From contig NW_027478771.1 of NCBI RefSeq assembly GCF_051014685.1, positions 186,001-250,000 on the forward strand: DNA of 64,000 bases, written 5' to 3'. The translations under genes were made by a program, and so were the position numbers. How positions within the stretch are numbered: the stretch's first letter is position 1; each line of letters begins with the position of its first letter. Below the pieces are notes generated by a model. The model saw nothing but the letters and a program-made list of their open reading frames with translations, was not told where the DNA came from and made no database searches. This document shows, in pieces, positions 37,651-52,449 of the stretch. Origin of the DNA: Ptiloglossa arizonensis. Taxonomy: Eukaryota > Arthropoda > Insecta > Hymenoptera > Colletidae.

Positions 37651-40600
37651 GAAAAAATACAGATACCGTTGTAATCCGGCGAGTTTTTACTTTCACACGC
37701 AACAGGAATTTTTGGGTTAGGTCAATCCGTTCGGGAGACATGGGAGTTTGAAGCCAAGAAATGGTTGAGAAGGCATACAATTTTTCGCAATTCTGCTGAT
37801 CCAAACGCTTAACCAGAATGGCCTAGGGAAAAAATACACATACCGTTGTAATCGGGCGTGTTTCTACTTTCAGATGCAATAGGAATTTTTGGGTTAGGTC
37901 AATCCGTTCGCGAGATATGGGAGTTTGAAGCCAAGAAATGGTTGAGAAGGCAAAACATTTTTCGCAATTCTGCTGCTCCAAACGCTTAACCAGAATGGCC
38001 TAGGGAAAAAATACACATACCGTTGTAATCGGGCGAGTTTCTACTTTCAGATGCAATAGGAATTTTTGGGTTAGGTCAATCCGTTCGCGAGATATGGGAC
38101 TTTGAAGCTAAGAAATGGTTGAGAAGACAACAAATTTTTCGCAATTCTGCTGCTCCAAACGCTTAACCAGAATGGGATAGGGAAAAAATACACATACCGT
38201 TGTAATCGGGCGAGTTTCTACTTACAAATGCAATAGGAATTCTTGGGTTAGGTCAATCCGTTCGCGAGATATGGGAGTTTGAAGCTAAGAAATGGTTAAG
38301 AAGACAACAAAGTTTTCGCACTTCTGCTGCTCCAAACGCTTAACCAGAATGGCCTAAGGAAAAAATACACATACCGTTGTAATCGGGCGAGTTTCTACTT
38401 TCAGTTCCAATAGGATTTTTTGGGTTAGGTCAATCCGTTCGCGAGATATGGGACTTTGAAACTAAGAAATGGTTGACAAAACAACAAATTTTTCGCACTT
38501 CTGCTGCTCCAAACGCTTAACCAGAATGGCCTAGGGAAAAAATACACATACCGTTGTAATCGGGCGAGTTTCTCCTTTCAAATGCAATGGGAATTTTTGG
38601 GTTAGGTCAATCCGTTCGGGAGATATGGGAGATTGAAGCCAAGAAATGGTAGAGAAGGCAAAAAATTTTTAACAATTCTGCTGCTCCAATCGCTTAACCA
38701 GAATGACCTAGGGAAAAATACACGTACCGTTGCAATCGGGCGAGTTTCTACTTTCAAATGCAATAGGAATTTTTGGGTTAGGTCAATTCGTTCGCGAGAT
38801 ATGGGTGTTTGAAGACAAGGAATGGTTGAGAAGACAAAAAATTTTTCGCAATTCTGCTGCTTCAAACGCTTAACCAGAATGGCCTAGGGAAAAAATACAC
38901 ATACCGTTGTAATCGGGCGAGTTTCTACTTTCAGATGCAATTGGAATTTTTGGAGTAGGTCAATCCGTTCGGGAGACATGGGAGTTTGAAGCCAAGAAAT
39001 GGTTGAGAAGACAACAAATTTTTCGCAATTCTGCTGCTCCAAACGCTTAACCAGAATGGGCTAGGGAAAATATACACATACCGTTATAATCGGGCGAGTT
39101 TTTACTTTCACACGCAACAGGAATTTTTGGGTTAAGTCAATCCGTTCGCGAGATATGGGAGTTTGAAGCCAAGAAATGGTTGAGAAGGCATAAAATTTTT
39201 CGCAATTCTACTGATCCAAACGCTTAACCAGAATGGCCTAGGGAAAAAATACACATACCGTTGTAATCGGGCGAGTTTTTACTTTCACACGCAACAGGAA
39301 TTTTTGGGTTAGGTCAATCCGTTCGCGAGATATGGGAGTTTGAAGCCAAGATATGGTTGAGAAGGCATACAATTTTTCGCAATTCTGCTGATCCAAACGC
39401 TTAACCAGAATGGCCTAGGGAAAAAATACACATACCGTTGTAATCGGGCGAGTTTCTACTTTCAGATGCAATAGGAATTTTTGGGTTAGGTCAATCCGTT
39501 CGCGAGATATGGGAGTTTGAAGCCAAGAAATGGTTGAGAAGGCAAAACATTTTTCGCAATTCTGCTGCTCCAAACGCTTAACCAGAATGGCCTAGGGAAA
39601 AAATACACATACCGTTGTAATCGGGCGAGTCTCTACTTTCAGATGCAATAGGAATTTTTGGGTTAGGTCAATCCGTTCGCGAGATATGGGACTTTGAAGC
39701 TAAGAAATGGTTGAGAAGACAACAAATTTTTCGCAATTCTGCTGCTCCAAACGCTTAACCAGAATGGGATAGGGAAAAAATACACATACCGTTGTAATCG
39801 GGCGAGTTTTTACTTTCACACGCAACAGGAATTTTTGGGTTAGGTCAATCCGTTCGCGAGATATGGGAGTTTGAAGCCAAGATATGGTTGAGAAGGCATA
39901 CAATTTTTCGCAATTCTGCTGATCCAAACGCTTAACCAGAATGGCCTAGGGAAAAAATACACATACCGTTGTAATCGGGCGAGTTTCTACTTTCAGATGC
40001 AATAGGAATTTTTGGGTTAGGTCAATCCGTTCGCGAGATATGGGAGTTTGAAGCCAAGAAATGGTTGAGAAGGCATACAATTTTTCGCAATTCTGCTGAT
40101 CCAAACGCTTAACCAGAATGGCCTAGGGAAAAAATACACATACCGTTGTAATCGGGCGTGTTTCTACTTTCAGATGCAATAGGAATTTTTGGGTTAGGTC
40201 AATCCGTTCGCGAGATATGGGAGTTTGAAGCCAAGAAATGGTTGAGAAGGCAAAACATTTTTCGCAATTCTGCTGCTCCAAACGCTTAACCAGAATGGCC
40301 TAGGGAAAAAATACACATACCGTTGTAATCGGGCGAGTTTCTACTTTCAGATGCAATAGGAATTTTTGGGTTAGGTCAATCCGTTCGCGAGATATGGGAC
40401 TTTGAAGCTAAGAAATGGTTGAGAAGACAACAAATTTTTCGCAATTCTGCTGCTCCAAACGCTTAACCAGAATGGGATAGGGAAAAAATACACATACCGT
40501 TGTAATCGGGCGAGTTTCTACTTACAAATGCAATAGGAATTCTTGGGTTAGGTCAATCCGTTCGCGAGATATGGGAGTTTGAAGCTAAGAAATGGTTAAG

Positions 40601-40951
40601 AAGACAACAAAGTTTTCGCACTTCTGCTGCTCCAAACGCTTAACCAGAATGGCCTAAGGAAAAAATACACATACCGTTGTAATCGGGCGAGTTTCTACTT
40701 TCAGTTCCAATAGGATTTCTTGGGTTAGGTCAATCCGTTCGCGAGATATGGGACTTTGAAACTAAGAAATGGTTGACAAAACAACAAATTTTTCGCACTT
40801 CTGCTGCTCCAAACGCTTAACCAGAATGGCCTAGGGAAAAAATACACATACCGTTGTAATCGGGCGAGTTTCTCCTTTCAAATGCAATGGGAATTTTTGG
40901 GTTAGGTCAATCCGTTCGGGAGATATGGGAGATTGAAGCCAAGAAATGGTA

Positions 40952-43023
40952 GAGAAGGCAAAAAATTTTTAACAATTCTGCTGCTCCAATCGCTTAACCA
41001 GAATGACCTAGGGAAAAATACACGTACCGTTGCAATCGGGCGAGTTTCTACTTTCAAATGCAATAGGAATTTTTGGGTTAGGTCAATTCGTTCGCGAGAT
41101 ATGGGTGTTTGAAGACAAGGAATGGTTGAGAAGACAAAAAATTTTTCGCAATTCTGCTGCTTCAAACGCTTAACCAGAATGGCCTAGGGAAAAAATACAC
41201 ATACCGTTGTAGTCGGGCGAGTTTCTACTTTCAGATGCAATTGGAATTTTTGGGGTAGGTCAATCCGTTCGGGAGACATGGGAGATTGAAGCCAAGAAAT
41301 GGTTGAGAAGACAACAAATTTTTCGCAATTCTGCTGCTCCAAACGCTTAACCAGAATGGGCTAGGGAAAATATACACATACCGTTGTAATCGGGCGAGTT
41401 TTTACTTTCACACGGAACCGGAATTTTTGGGTTAGGTCAATCCGTTCGCGAGATATGGGAGTTTGAAGCCAAGAAATGGTTGAGAAGGCATAAAATTTTT
41501 CGCAATTCTACTGATCCAAACGCTTAACCAGAATGGCCTAGGGAAAAAATACACATACCGTTGTAATCGGGCGAGTTTCTACTTTCAAATGCAATGGGAA
41601 TTTTTGGGTTAGGTCAATCCGTTCGGGAGATATGGGAGATTGAAGCCAAGAAATGGTAGAGAAGGCAAAAAATTTTTAACAATTCTGCTGCTCCAATCGC
41701 TTAACCAGAATGACCTAGGGAAAAATACACGTACCGTTGCAATCGGGCGAGTTTCTACTGTCAAATGCAATAGGAATTGTTGGGTTAGGTCAATTCGTTC
41801 GCGAGATATGGGAGTTTGAAGACAAGGAATGGTTGAGAAGGCAAAAAATTTTTCGCAATTCTGCTGCTTCAAACGCTTAACCAGAATGGCCTAGGGAAAA
41901 AATACACATACCGTTGTAATCGGGCGAGTTTCTACTTTCAGATGCAATTGGAATTTTTGGGGTAGGTCAATCCGTTCGGGAGACATGGGAGTTTGAAGCC
42001 AAGAAATGGTTGAGAAGACAACAAATTTTTCGCAATTCTGCTGCTCCAAACGCTTAACCAGAATGGGCTAGGGAAAATATACACATACCGTTGTAATCGG
42101 GCGAGTTTTTACTTTCACACGCAACAGGAATTTTTGGGTTAGGTCAATCCGTTCGCGAGATATGGGAGTTTGAAGCCAAGAAATGGTTGAGAAGGCATAC
42201 AATTTTTCGCAATTCTGCTGATCCAAACGCTTAACCAGGATGGCCTAGGGAAAAAACACACATACCGCTGTAATCGGGCGAGCTTCTACTTTCAGATGCA
42301 ATAGGAATTTTTGGGTGAGGTCAATCCGTTCGCGAGATATGGTAGTTTGAAGCCAAGAAATGGTTGAGAAGGCAAAACATTTTTCGCAATTCTGCTGCTC
42401 CAAACGCTTAACCAGAATGGCATAGGGAAAAAACACGCATACCGTTGTAATCGGGCGAGTTTCTACTTTCACACGCAACAGGAATTTTTGGGTTAGGTCA
42501 ATCCGTTCGCGAGATATGGGAGTTTGAAGCCAAGAAATGGTTGAGAAGGCAAAATATTTTTCGCAATTCTGCTGATCCAAACGCTTAAGCAGAATGGCCT
42601 GGGGACAAAATACACATACCGTTGTAATCGGGCGAGTTTCTACTTTCAGATGCAATAGGAATTTTTGGGTTTGGTCAATCCGTTCGCGAGATATGGGACT
42701 TTGAAGCTAAGAAATGGTTGAGAAGGCAAAACATTTTTCGCAACTCTGCTGCTCCAAACGCTTAACCAGAATGGGCTAGGGAAAAAATACACATACCTTT
42801 GTAATCGGGCGAGTTTCTACTTTCAGATGCAATAGGAATTTTTGGGTTAGGTCAATCCGTTCGCGAGATATGGGAGTTTGAATCCAAGAAATGGTTGAGA
42901 AGGCATACAATTTTTCGCAATTCTGCTGATCCAAACGCTTAACCAGAATGGCCTAGGGAAAAAATACACATACCGTTGTAATCGGGCGAGTTTCTACTTT
43001 CAGATGCAATAGGAATTTTTGGG
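40952..43023. repeat. B duplication, left copy of the 11.5-kb-spaced block
   Basis: Matches about 52450-54521 at a constant offset of 11498 bp (65 monomers). The 411-bp stretch at 42245-42655 translates identically to those at 53743-54153 and 56396-56806, so these segments are near-identical. Confidence 0.8.
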
Positions 43024-43025
43024 TT

Positions 43026-46000
43026 TGGTCAATCCGTTCGCGAGATATGGGAGTTTGAAGCTAAGAAATGGTTAAGAAGACAACAAAGTTTTCGCACTTC
43101 TGCTGCTCCAAACGCTTAACCAGAATGGCCTAAGGGAAAAATACACATACCGTTGTAATCGGGCGAGTTTCTACTTTCAGTTCCAATAGGATTTTTTGGG
43201 TTAGGTCAATCCGTTCGCGAGATATGGGACTTTGAATCTAAGAAATGGTTGACAAAACAACAAATTTTTCGCACTTCTGCTGCTCCAAACGCTTAACCAG
43301 AATGGCCTAGGGAAAAAATACACATACCGTTGTAATCGGGCGAGTTTCTCCTTTCAAATGCAATGGGAATTTTTGGGTTAGGTCAATCCGTTCGGGAGAT
43401 ATGGGAGATTGAAGCCAAGAAATGGTAGAGAAGGCAAAAAATTTTTAACAATTCTGCTGCTCCAATCGCTTAACCAGAATGACCTAGGGAAAAATACACG
43501 TACCGTTGCAATCGGGCGAGTTTCTACTTTCAAATGCAATAGGAATTTTTGGGTTAGGTCAATTCGTTCGCGAGATATGGGTGTTTGAAGACAAGGAATG
43601 GTTGAGAAGACAAAAAATTTTTCGCAATTCTGCTGCTTCAAACGCTTAACCAGAATGGCCTAGGGAAAAAATACACATACCGTTGTAATCGGGCGAGTTT
43701 CTACTTTCAGATGCAATTGGAATTTTTGGGGTAGGTCAATCCGTTCGGGAGACATGGGAGTTTGAAGCCAAGAAATGGTTGAGAAGACAACAAATTTTTC
43801 GCAATTCTGCTGCTCCAGTCGCTTAACCAGAATGACCTAGGGAAAAATACACGTACCGTTGAAATCGGGCGAGTTTCTACTGTCAAATGCAATAGGAATT
43901 GTTGGGTTAGGTCAACTCGTTCGCGAGATATGGGAGTTTGAAGACAAGGAATGGTTGAGAAGGCAAAAAATTTTTCGCAATTCTGCTGCTTCAAACGCTT
44001 AACCAGAATGGCCTAGGGAAAAAATACACATACCGTTGTAATCGGGCGAGTTTCTACTTTCAGATGCAATTGGAATTTTTGGGGTAGGTCAATCCGTTCG
44101 GGAGACATGGGAGTTTGAAGCCAAGAAATGGTTGAGAAGACAACAAATTTTTCGCAATTCTGCTGCTCCAAACGCTTAACCAGAATGGGCTAGGGAAAAT
44201 ATACACATACCGTTGTAATCGGGCGAGTTTTTACTTTCACACGCAACAGGAATTTTTGGGTTAGGTCAATCCGTTCGCGAGATATGGGAGTTTGAAGCCA
44301 AGAAATGGTTGAGAAGGCATACAATTTTTCGCAATTCTGCTGATCCAAACGCTTAACCAGAATGGCCTAGGGAAAAAACACACATACCGCTGTAATCGGG
44401 CGAGCTTCTACTTTCAGATGCAATAGGAATTTTTGGGTGAGGTCAATCCGTTCGCGAGATATGGGAGTTTGAAGCCAAGAAATGGTTGAGAAGCAAAACA
44501 TTTTTCGCAATTCTGCTGCTCCAAACGCTTAACCAGAATGGCCTAGGGAAAAAACACGCATACCGTTGTAATCGGGCGAGTTTCTACTTTCACACGCAAC
44601 AGGAATTTTTGGGTTAGGTCAATCCGTTCGCGAGATATGGGAGTTTGAAGCCAAGAAATGGTTGAGAAGGCAAAATATTTTTCGCAATTCTGCTGATCCA
44701 AACGCTTAAGCAGAATGGCCTGGGGACAAAATACACATACCGTTGTAATCGGGCGAGTTTCTACTTTCAGATGCAATAGGAATTTTTGGGTTTGGTCAAT
44801 CCGTTCGCGAGATATGGGACTTTGAAGCTAAGAAATGGTTGAGAAGACAACAAATTTTTCGCAACTCTGCTGCTCCAAACGCTTAACCAGAATGGGCTAG
44901 GGAAAAAATACACATACCTTTGTAATCGGGCGAGTTTCTACTTTCAGATGCAATAGGAATTTTTGGGTTAGGTCAATCCGTTCGCGAGATATGGGAGTTT
45001 GAATCCAAGAAATGGTTGAGAAGGCATACAATTTTTCGCAATTCTGCTGATCCAAACGCTTAACCAGAATGGCCTAGGGAAAAAATACACATACCGTTGT
45101 AATCGGGCGAGTTTCTACTTTCAGATGCAATAGGAATTTTTGGGTTAGGTCAATCCGTTCGCGAGATATGGGAGTCTGAAGCCAAGAAATGGTTGAGAAG
45201 GCAAAACATTTTTCGCAATTCTGCTGCTCCAAACGCTTAACCAGAATGGCCTAGGGAAAAAACACGCATACCGTTGTAATCGGGCGAGTTTCTACTTTCA
45301 CACGCAACAGGAATTTTTGGGTTAGGTCAATCCGTTCGCGAGATACGGGAGTTTGAAGCCAAGAAATGTTTGAGAAGGCATACAATTTTTCGCAATTCTG
45401 CTGATCCAAACGCTTAACCAGAATGGCCTAGGGAAAAAATACACATACCGTTGTAATCGGGCGTGTTTCTACTTTCAGATGCAATAGGAATTTTTGGGTT
45501 AGGTCAATCCGTTCGCGAGATATGGGAGTTTGAAGCCAAGAAATGGTTGAGAAGGCAAAACATTTTTCGCAATTCTGCTGCTCCAAACGCTTAACCAGAA
45601 TGGCCTAGGGAAAAAATACACATACCGTTGTAATCGGGCGAGTTTCTACTTTCAGATGCAATAGGAATTTTTGGGTTAGGTCAATCCGTTCGCGAGATAT
45701 GGGACTTTGAAGCTAAGAAATGGTTGAGAAGACAACAAATTTTTCGCAATTCTGCTGCTCCAAACGCTTAACCAGAATGGGATAGGGAAAAAATACACAT
45801 ACCGTTGTTATCGGGCGAGTTTCTACTTACAAATGCAATAGGAATTCTTGGGTTAGGTCAATCCGTTCGCGAGATATGGGAGTTTGAAGCTAAGAAATGG
45901 TTAAGAAGACAACAAAGTTTTCGCACTTCTGCTGCTCCAAACGCTTAACCAGAATGGCCTAAGGGAAAAATACACATACCGTTGTAATCGGGCGAGTTTC

Positions 46001-46183
46001 TACTTTCAGTTCCAATAGGATTTTTTGGGTTAGGTCAATCCGTTCGCGAGATATGGGACTTTGAAACTAAGAAATGGTTGACAAAACAACAAATTTTTCG
46101 CACTTCTGCTGCTCCAAACGCTTAACCAGAATGGCCTAGGGAAAAAATACACATACCGTTGTAATCGGGCGAGTTTCTACTTT
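43026..46183. repeat. B duplication, left copy of the 14.33-kb-spaced block
   Basis: Matches about 57354-60511 at constant offset 14328 bp (81 monomers). At the right end, CAGACGCAAC (46182 onward) replaces CAGTTACAAT (60512 onward). Variants CTGCTGCTCCAGTCGC (43808, 58136) and GTTGAAATCGG (43858, 58186) are shared. Confidence 0.8.
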
Positions 46184-49100
46184 CAGACGCAACAGGAATT
46201 TTTGGGTTAGGTCAATTCGGTCGCGAGATATGGGAGTTTGAAGACAAGGAATGGTTGAGAAGGCAAAAAATTTTTCGCAATTCTGCTGCTTCAAACGCTT
46301 AACCAGAATGGCCTAGGGAAAAAATACACATACCGTTGTAATCGGGCGAGTTTCTACTTTCAGCTACAATAGGAATTTTTGGGTTAGGTCAATCCGTTCG
46401 CGAGATATGGGAGTTTGAAGGCAAGAAATGGTTGAGAAGACAACAAATTTATCGCACTTCTGCTGCTCCAAACGCTTAACCAGAATGGCCTAGGGAACAA
46501 ATACATATACCGTTCTAATCGGGCGAGTTTCTACTTTCAAATGCAATAGGAATTTTTGGGTTAGGTCAATCCGTTCGGGAGATATGGGAGTTTGAAGCCA
46601 AGAAATGGTTGAGAAGGCAAAAAATTGTTCGCAATTCTGCTGCTTCAAACGCTTAAACAGAATGGCCTAGGGAAAAAATACACATACCGTTGTAATCGGG
46701 CGAGTTTCTACTTTCAGTTACAATAGGAATTTTTGGGTTAGGTCAAGCCGTTCGCGAGATATGGGAGTCTGAAGCCAAGAAATGGTTGAGAAGGCAAAAC
46801 ATTTTTCGCAATTCTGCTGCTCCAAACGCTTAACCAGAATGGCCTAGGGAAAAAACACGCATACCGTTGTAATCGGGCGAGTTTCTACTTTCACACGCAA
46901 CAGGAATTTTTGGGTTAGGTCAATCCGTTCGCAAGATACGGGAGTTTGAAGCCAAGAAATGGTTGAGAAGGCATACAATTTTTCGCAATTCTGCTGATCC
47001 AAACGCTTAACCAGAATGGCCTAGGGAAAAAATACACATACCGTTGTAATCGGGCGTGTTTCTACTTTCAGATGCAATAGGAATTTTTGGGTTAGGTCAA
47101 TCCGTTCGCGAGATATGGGAGTTTGAAGCCAAGAAATGGTTGAGAAGGCAAAACATTTTTCGCAATTCTGCTGCTCCAAACGCTTAACCAGAATGGCCTA
47201 GGGAAAAAATACACATACCGTTGTAATCGGGCGAGTTTCTACTTTCAGATGCAATAGGAATTTTTGGGTTAGGTCAATCCGTTCGCGAGATATGGGACTT
47301 TGAAGCTAAGAAATGGTTGAGAAGACAACAAATTTTTCGCAATTCTGCTGCTCCAAACGCTTAACCAGAATGGGATAGGGAAAAAATACACATACCGTTG
47401 TAATCGGGCGAGTTTCTACTTACAAATGCAATAGGAATTTTTGGGTTAGGTCAATTCGGTCGCGAGATATGGGAGTTTGAAGACAAGGAATGGTTGAGAA
47501 GGCAAAAAATTTTTCGCAATTCTGCTGCTTCAAACGCTTAACCAGAATGGCCTAGGGAAAAAATACACATACCGTTGTAATCGGGCGAGTTTCTACTTTC
47601 AGCTACAATAGGAATTTTTGGGTTAGGTCAATCCGTTCGCGAGATATGGGAGTTTGAAGGCAAGAAATGGTTGAGAAGACAACAAATTTTTCGCACTTCT
47701 GCTGCTCCAAACGCTTAACCAGAATGGCCTAGGGAACAAATACATATACCGTTCTAATCGGGCGAGTTTCTACTTTCAAATGCAATAGGAATTTTTGGGT
47801 TAGGTCAATCCGTTCGGGAGATATGGGAGTTTGAAGCCAAGAAATGGTTGAGAAGGCAAAAAATTGTTCGCAATTCTGCTGCTTCAAACGCTTAAACAGA
47901 ATGGCCTAGGGAAAAAATACACATACCGTTGTAATCGGGCGAGTTTCTACTTTCAGTTACAATAGGAATTTTTGGGTTAGGTCAATCCGTTCGCGAGATA
48001 TGGGAGTCTGAAGCCAAGAAATGGTTGAGAAGGCAAAACATTTTTCGCAATTCTGCTGCTCCAAACGCTTAACCAGAATGGCCTAGGGAAAAAACACGCA
48101 TACCGTTGTAATCGGGCGAGTTTCTACTTTCACACGCAACAGGAATTTTTGGGTTAGGTCAATCCGTTCGCAAGATACGGGAGTTTGAAGCCAAGAAATG
48201 GTTGAGAAGGCATACAATTTTTCGCAATTCTGCTGATCCAAACGCTTAACCAGAATGGCCTAGGGAAAAAATACACATACCGTTGTAATCGGGCGTGTTT
48301 CTACTTTCAGATGCAATAGGAATTTTTGGGTTAGGTCAATCCGTTCGCGAGATATGGGAGTTTGAAGCCAAGAAATGGTTGAGAAGGCAAAACATTTTTC
48401 GCAATTCTGCTGCTCCAAACGCTTAACCAGAATGGCCTAGGGAAAAAATACACATACCGTTGTAATCGGGCGAGTTTCTACTTTCAGATGCAATAGGAAT
48501 TTTTGGGTTAGGTCAATCCGTTCGCGAGATATGGGACTTTGAAGCTAAGAAATGGTTGAGAAGACAACAAATTTTTCGCAATTCTGCTGCTCCAAACGCT
48601 TAACCAGAATGGGATAGGGAAAAAATACACATACCGTTGTAATCGGGCGAGTTTCTACTTACAAATGCAATAGGAATTCTTGGGTTAGGTCAATCCGTTC
48701 GCGAGATATGGGAGTTTGAAGCTAAGAAATGGTTAAGAAGACAACAAAGTTTTCGCACTTCTGCTGCTCCAAACGCTTAACCAGAATGGCCTAAGGAAAA
48801 AATACACATACCGTTGTAATCGGGCGAGTTTCTACTTTCAGTTCCAATAGGATTTTTTGGGTTAGGTCAATCCGTTCGCGAGATATGGGACTTTGAAACT
48901 AAGAAATGGTTGACAAAACAACATATTTTTCGCACTTCTGCTGCTCCAAACGCTTAACCAGAATGGCCTAGGGAAAAAATACACATACCGTTGTAATCGG
49001 GCGAGTTTCTACTTTCAGACGCAACAGGAATTTTTGGGTTAGGTCAATTCGGTCGCGAGATATGGGAGTTTGAAGACAAGGAATGGTTGAGAAGGCAAAA

Positions 49101-49345
49101 AATTTTTCGCAATTCTGCTGCTTCAAACGCTTAACCAGAATGGCCTAGGGAAAAAATACACATACCGTTGTAATCGGGCGAGTTTCTACTTTCAGCTACA
49201 ATAGGAATTTTTGGGTTAGGTCAATCCGTTCGCGAGATATGGGAGTTTGAAGGCAAGAAATGGTTGAGAAGACAACAAATTTTTCGCACTTCTGCTGCTC
49301 CAAACGCTTAACCAGAATGGCCTAGGGAACAAATACATATACCGT
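46184..49345. repeat. B seven- and nine-monomer duplications
   Basis: The marker CGTTCTAATCGG occurs at 46511, 47750 (offset 1239, seven monomers) and 49343 (offset 1593, nine monomers), each within the same monomer order (CAGACGCAAC or GGTCAATTCGG, then CAGCTACAATAG, then CGTTCTAATC, then CAGTTACAATAG). The same marker is at 33424 near the array junction and at 61016. Confidence 0.75.
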
Positions 49346-50783
49346 TCTAATCGGGCGAGTTTCTACTTTCAAATGCAATAGGAATTTTTGGGTTAGGTCA
49401 ATCCGTTCGGGAGATATGGGAGTTTGAAGCCAAGAAATGGTTGAGAAGGCAAAAAATTTTTCGCAATTCTGCTGCTTCAAACGCTTAAACAGAATGGCCT
49501 AGGGAAAAAATACACATACCGTTGTAATCGGGCGAGTTTCTACTTTCAGTTACAATAGGAATTTTTGGGTTAGGTCAATCCGTTCGCGAGATATGGGAGT
49601 TTGAAGCCAAGAAATGGTTGAGAAGACAACAAATTTTTCGCACTTCTGCTGCTCCAAACGCTTAACCAGAATGGCCTGGGGAAAAAATACACATACCGTT
49701 GTAATCGGGCGAGTTTCCACTTTCAAATGCAATGGGAATTTTTGGGTTAGGTCAATCCGTTCGGGAGATATGGGAGTTTGAAGCCAAGAAATGGTAGAGA
49801 AGGCAAAGAATTTTTAACAATTCTGCTGCTCCAAACGCTTAACCAGAATGACCTAGGGAAAAATACACGTACCGTTGCAATCGGGCGAGTTTCTACTTTC
49901 AAATGCAATAGAAATTTTTGGGTTAGGTCAATCCGTTCGCGAGATATGGGAGTTTGAAGCTAAGAAATGATTGAGAGGACAACAAATTTTTCGCAATTCT
50001 GCTGCTCCAAACGCTTAACCAGAATGGGCTAGGGAAAAAATACACATACCGTTGTAATCGGGCGAGTTTCTACTTTCAAATGCAATAGGAATTTTTGGGT
50101 TAGGTCAATCCGTTCGCGAGATATGGGAGTTTGAAGCTAAGAAATGGTAGAGAAGGCAAAAAATTTTTCGCAATTCTGCTGCTCCAAACGCTTAACCAGA
50201 ATGGGCTAGGGAAAAAATACACATACCGTTGTAATCGGGCGAGTTTCTACTTTCAAATGCAATAGGAATTTTTGGGTTAGGTCAATCCGTTCGCGAGATA
50301 TGGGAGTTTGAAGCTAAGAAATGGTAGAGAAGGCAAAAAATTTTTAACAATTCTGCTGCTCCAAACGCTTAACCAGAATGACCTAGGGAAAAATACACGC
50401 ACCGTTGCAATCGGGCGAGTTTCTACTTTCAAATGCAATAGGAATTTGTGGGTTAGGTCAATTCGTTCGCGAGATATGGGAGTTTGAAGACAAGGAATGG
50501 TTGAGAAGGCAAAAAATTTTTCGCAATTCTGCTGCTTCAAACGCTTAACCAGAATGGCCTAGGGAAAAAATACACATACCGTTGTAATCGGGCGAGTTTC
50601 TACTTTCAGATGCAATAGGAAATTTTGGGTTAGGTCAATCCGTTCGGGAGACATGGGAGTTTGAATCCAAGAAATGGTTGAGAAGACAACAAATTTTTCG
50701 CACATCTGCTGCTCCAAACGCTTAACCAGAATGGCCTAGGGACAAAATACACATACCGTTGTAATCGGGCGAGTTTCTACTTT
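49300..50783. repeat. B duplication, left copy of the 11.67-kb-spaced block
   Basis: Matches about 60973-62456 at offset 11673 bp (66 monomers), including the GTTTCCACTTTCAAATGC and ACACGCACCGTTGCAATC variants. The copies part at the right end, where CAGATGCAATAG (left) meets CAGTTCCAATAG (right). Confidence 0.8.
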
Positions 50784-50909
50784 CAGATGCAATAGTAATT
50801 TTTGGGTTAGGTCAATCCGTTCGCGAGATATGGGACTTTGAAGCTAAGAAATGGTTGAGAAGACAACAAATTTCTCGCAATTCTGCTGCTCCAAACGCTT
50901 AACCAGAAT

Positions 50910-52370
50910 GACCTAGGGGAAAAATACACATACCGTTGTAATCGGGCGAGTTTTTACTTTCACACGCAACAGGAATTTTTGGGTTAGGTCAATCCGTTCG
51001 CGAGATATGGGAGTTTGAAGCCAAGAAATGGTTGAGAAGGCATACAATTTTTCGCAATTCTGCTGATCCAAACGCTTAACCAGAATGGCCTAGGGAAAAA
51101 ATACACATACCGTTGTAATCGGGCGAGTTTCTACTTTCAGATGCAATAGCAATTTTTGGGTTAGGTCAATCCGTTCGGGAGACATGGGAGTTTGAAGCCA
51201 AGAAATGGTTGAGAAGACAACAAATTTTTCGCACTTCTGCTGCTCCAAACGCTTAACCAGAATGGCCTAGGGACAAAATACACATACCGTTGTAATCGGG
51301 CGAGTTTCTACTTTCAGATGCAATAGGAATTTTTGGGTTAGGTCAATCCGTTCGCAAGATATGGGACTTTGAAGCTAAGAAATGGTTGAGAAGACAACAA
51401 ATTTCTCGCAATTCTGCTGCTCCAAACGCTTAACCAGAATGACCTGGGGGAAAAATACACATACCGTTGTAATCGGGCGAGTTTTTACTTTCACACGCAA
51501 CAGGAATTTTTGGGTTAGGTCAATCCGTTCGCGAGATATGGGAGTTTGAAGCCAAGAAATGGTTGAGAAGGCATACAATTTTTCGCAATTCTGCTGATCC
51601 AAACGCTTAACCAGAATGGCCTAGGGAAAAAATACACATACCGTTGTAATCGGGCGAGTTTCTACTTTCAGATGCAATAGCAATTTTTGGGTTAGGTCAA
51701 TCCGTTCGGGAGACATGGGAGTTTGAAGCCAAGAAATGGTTGAGAAGACAACAAATTTTTCGCACTTCTGCTGCTCCAAACGCTTAACCAGAATGGCCTA
51801 GGGACAAAATACACATACCGTTGTAATCGGGCGAGTTTCTACTTTCAGATGCAATAGGAATTTTTGGGTTAGGTCAATCCGTTCGCAAGATATGGGACTT
51901 TGAAGCTAAGAAATGGTTGAGAAGACAACAAATTTCTCGCAATTCTGCTGCTCCAAACGCTTAACCAGAATGACCTGGGGGAAAAATACACATACCGTTG
52001 TAATCGGGCGAGTTTTTACTTTCACACGCAACAGGAATTTTTGGGTTAGGTCAATCCGTTCGCGAGATATGGGAGTTTGAAGCCAAGAAATGGTTGAGAA
52101 GGCATACAATTTTTCGCAATTCTGCTGATCCAAACGCTTAACCAGAATGGCCTAGGGAAAAAATACACATACCGTTGTAATCGGGCGAGTTTCTACTTTC
52201 AGATGCAATAGCAATTTTTGGGTTAGGTCAATCCGTTCGGGAGACATGGGAGTTTGAAGCCAAGAAATGGTTGAGAAGACAACAAATTTTTCGCACTTCT
52301 GCTGCTCCAAACGCTTAACCAGAATGGCCTAGGGACAAAATACACATACCGTTGTAATCGGGCGAGTTTC
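50910..52370. repeat. B three-monomer higher-order repeat (531 bp)
   Basis: GATGCAATAGCAATTTTTGG occurs at 51140, 51671 and 52202, exactly 531 bp apart, each time followed by a CACACGCAAC-type monomer in the same order. A related version of the three-monomer unit is at 34.9-35.7 kb. Confidence 0.85.
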
Positions 52371-52449
52371 TACTTTCAGACGCAACAGGAATTTTTGGGT
52401 TAGGTCAATTCGGTCGCGAGATATGGGAGTTTGAAGACAAGGAATGGTT

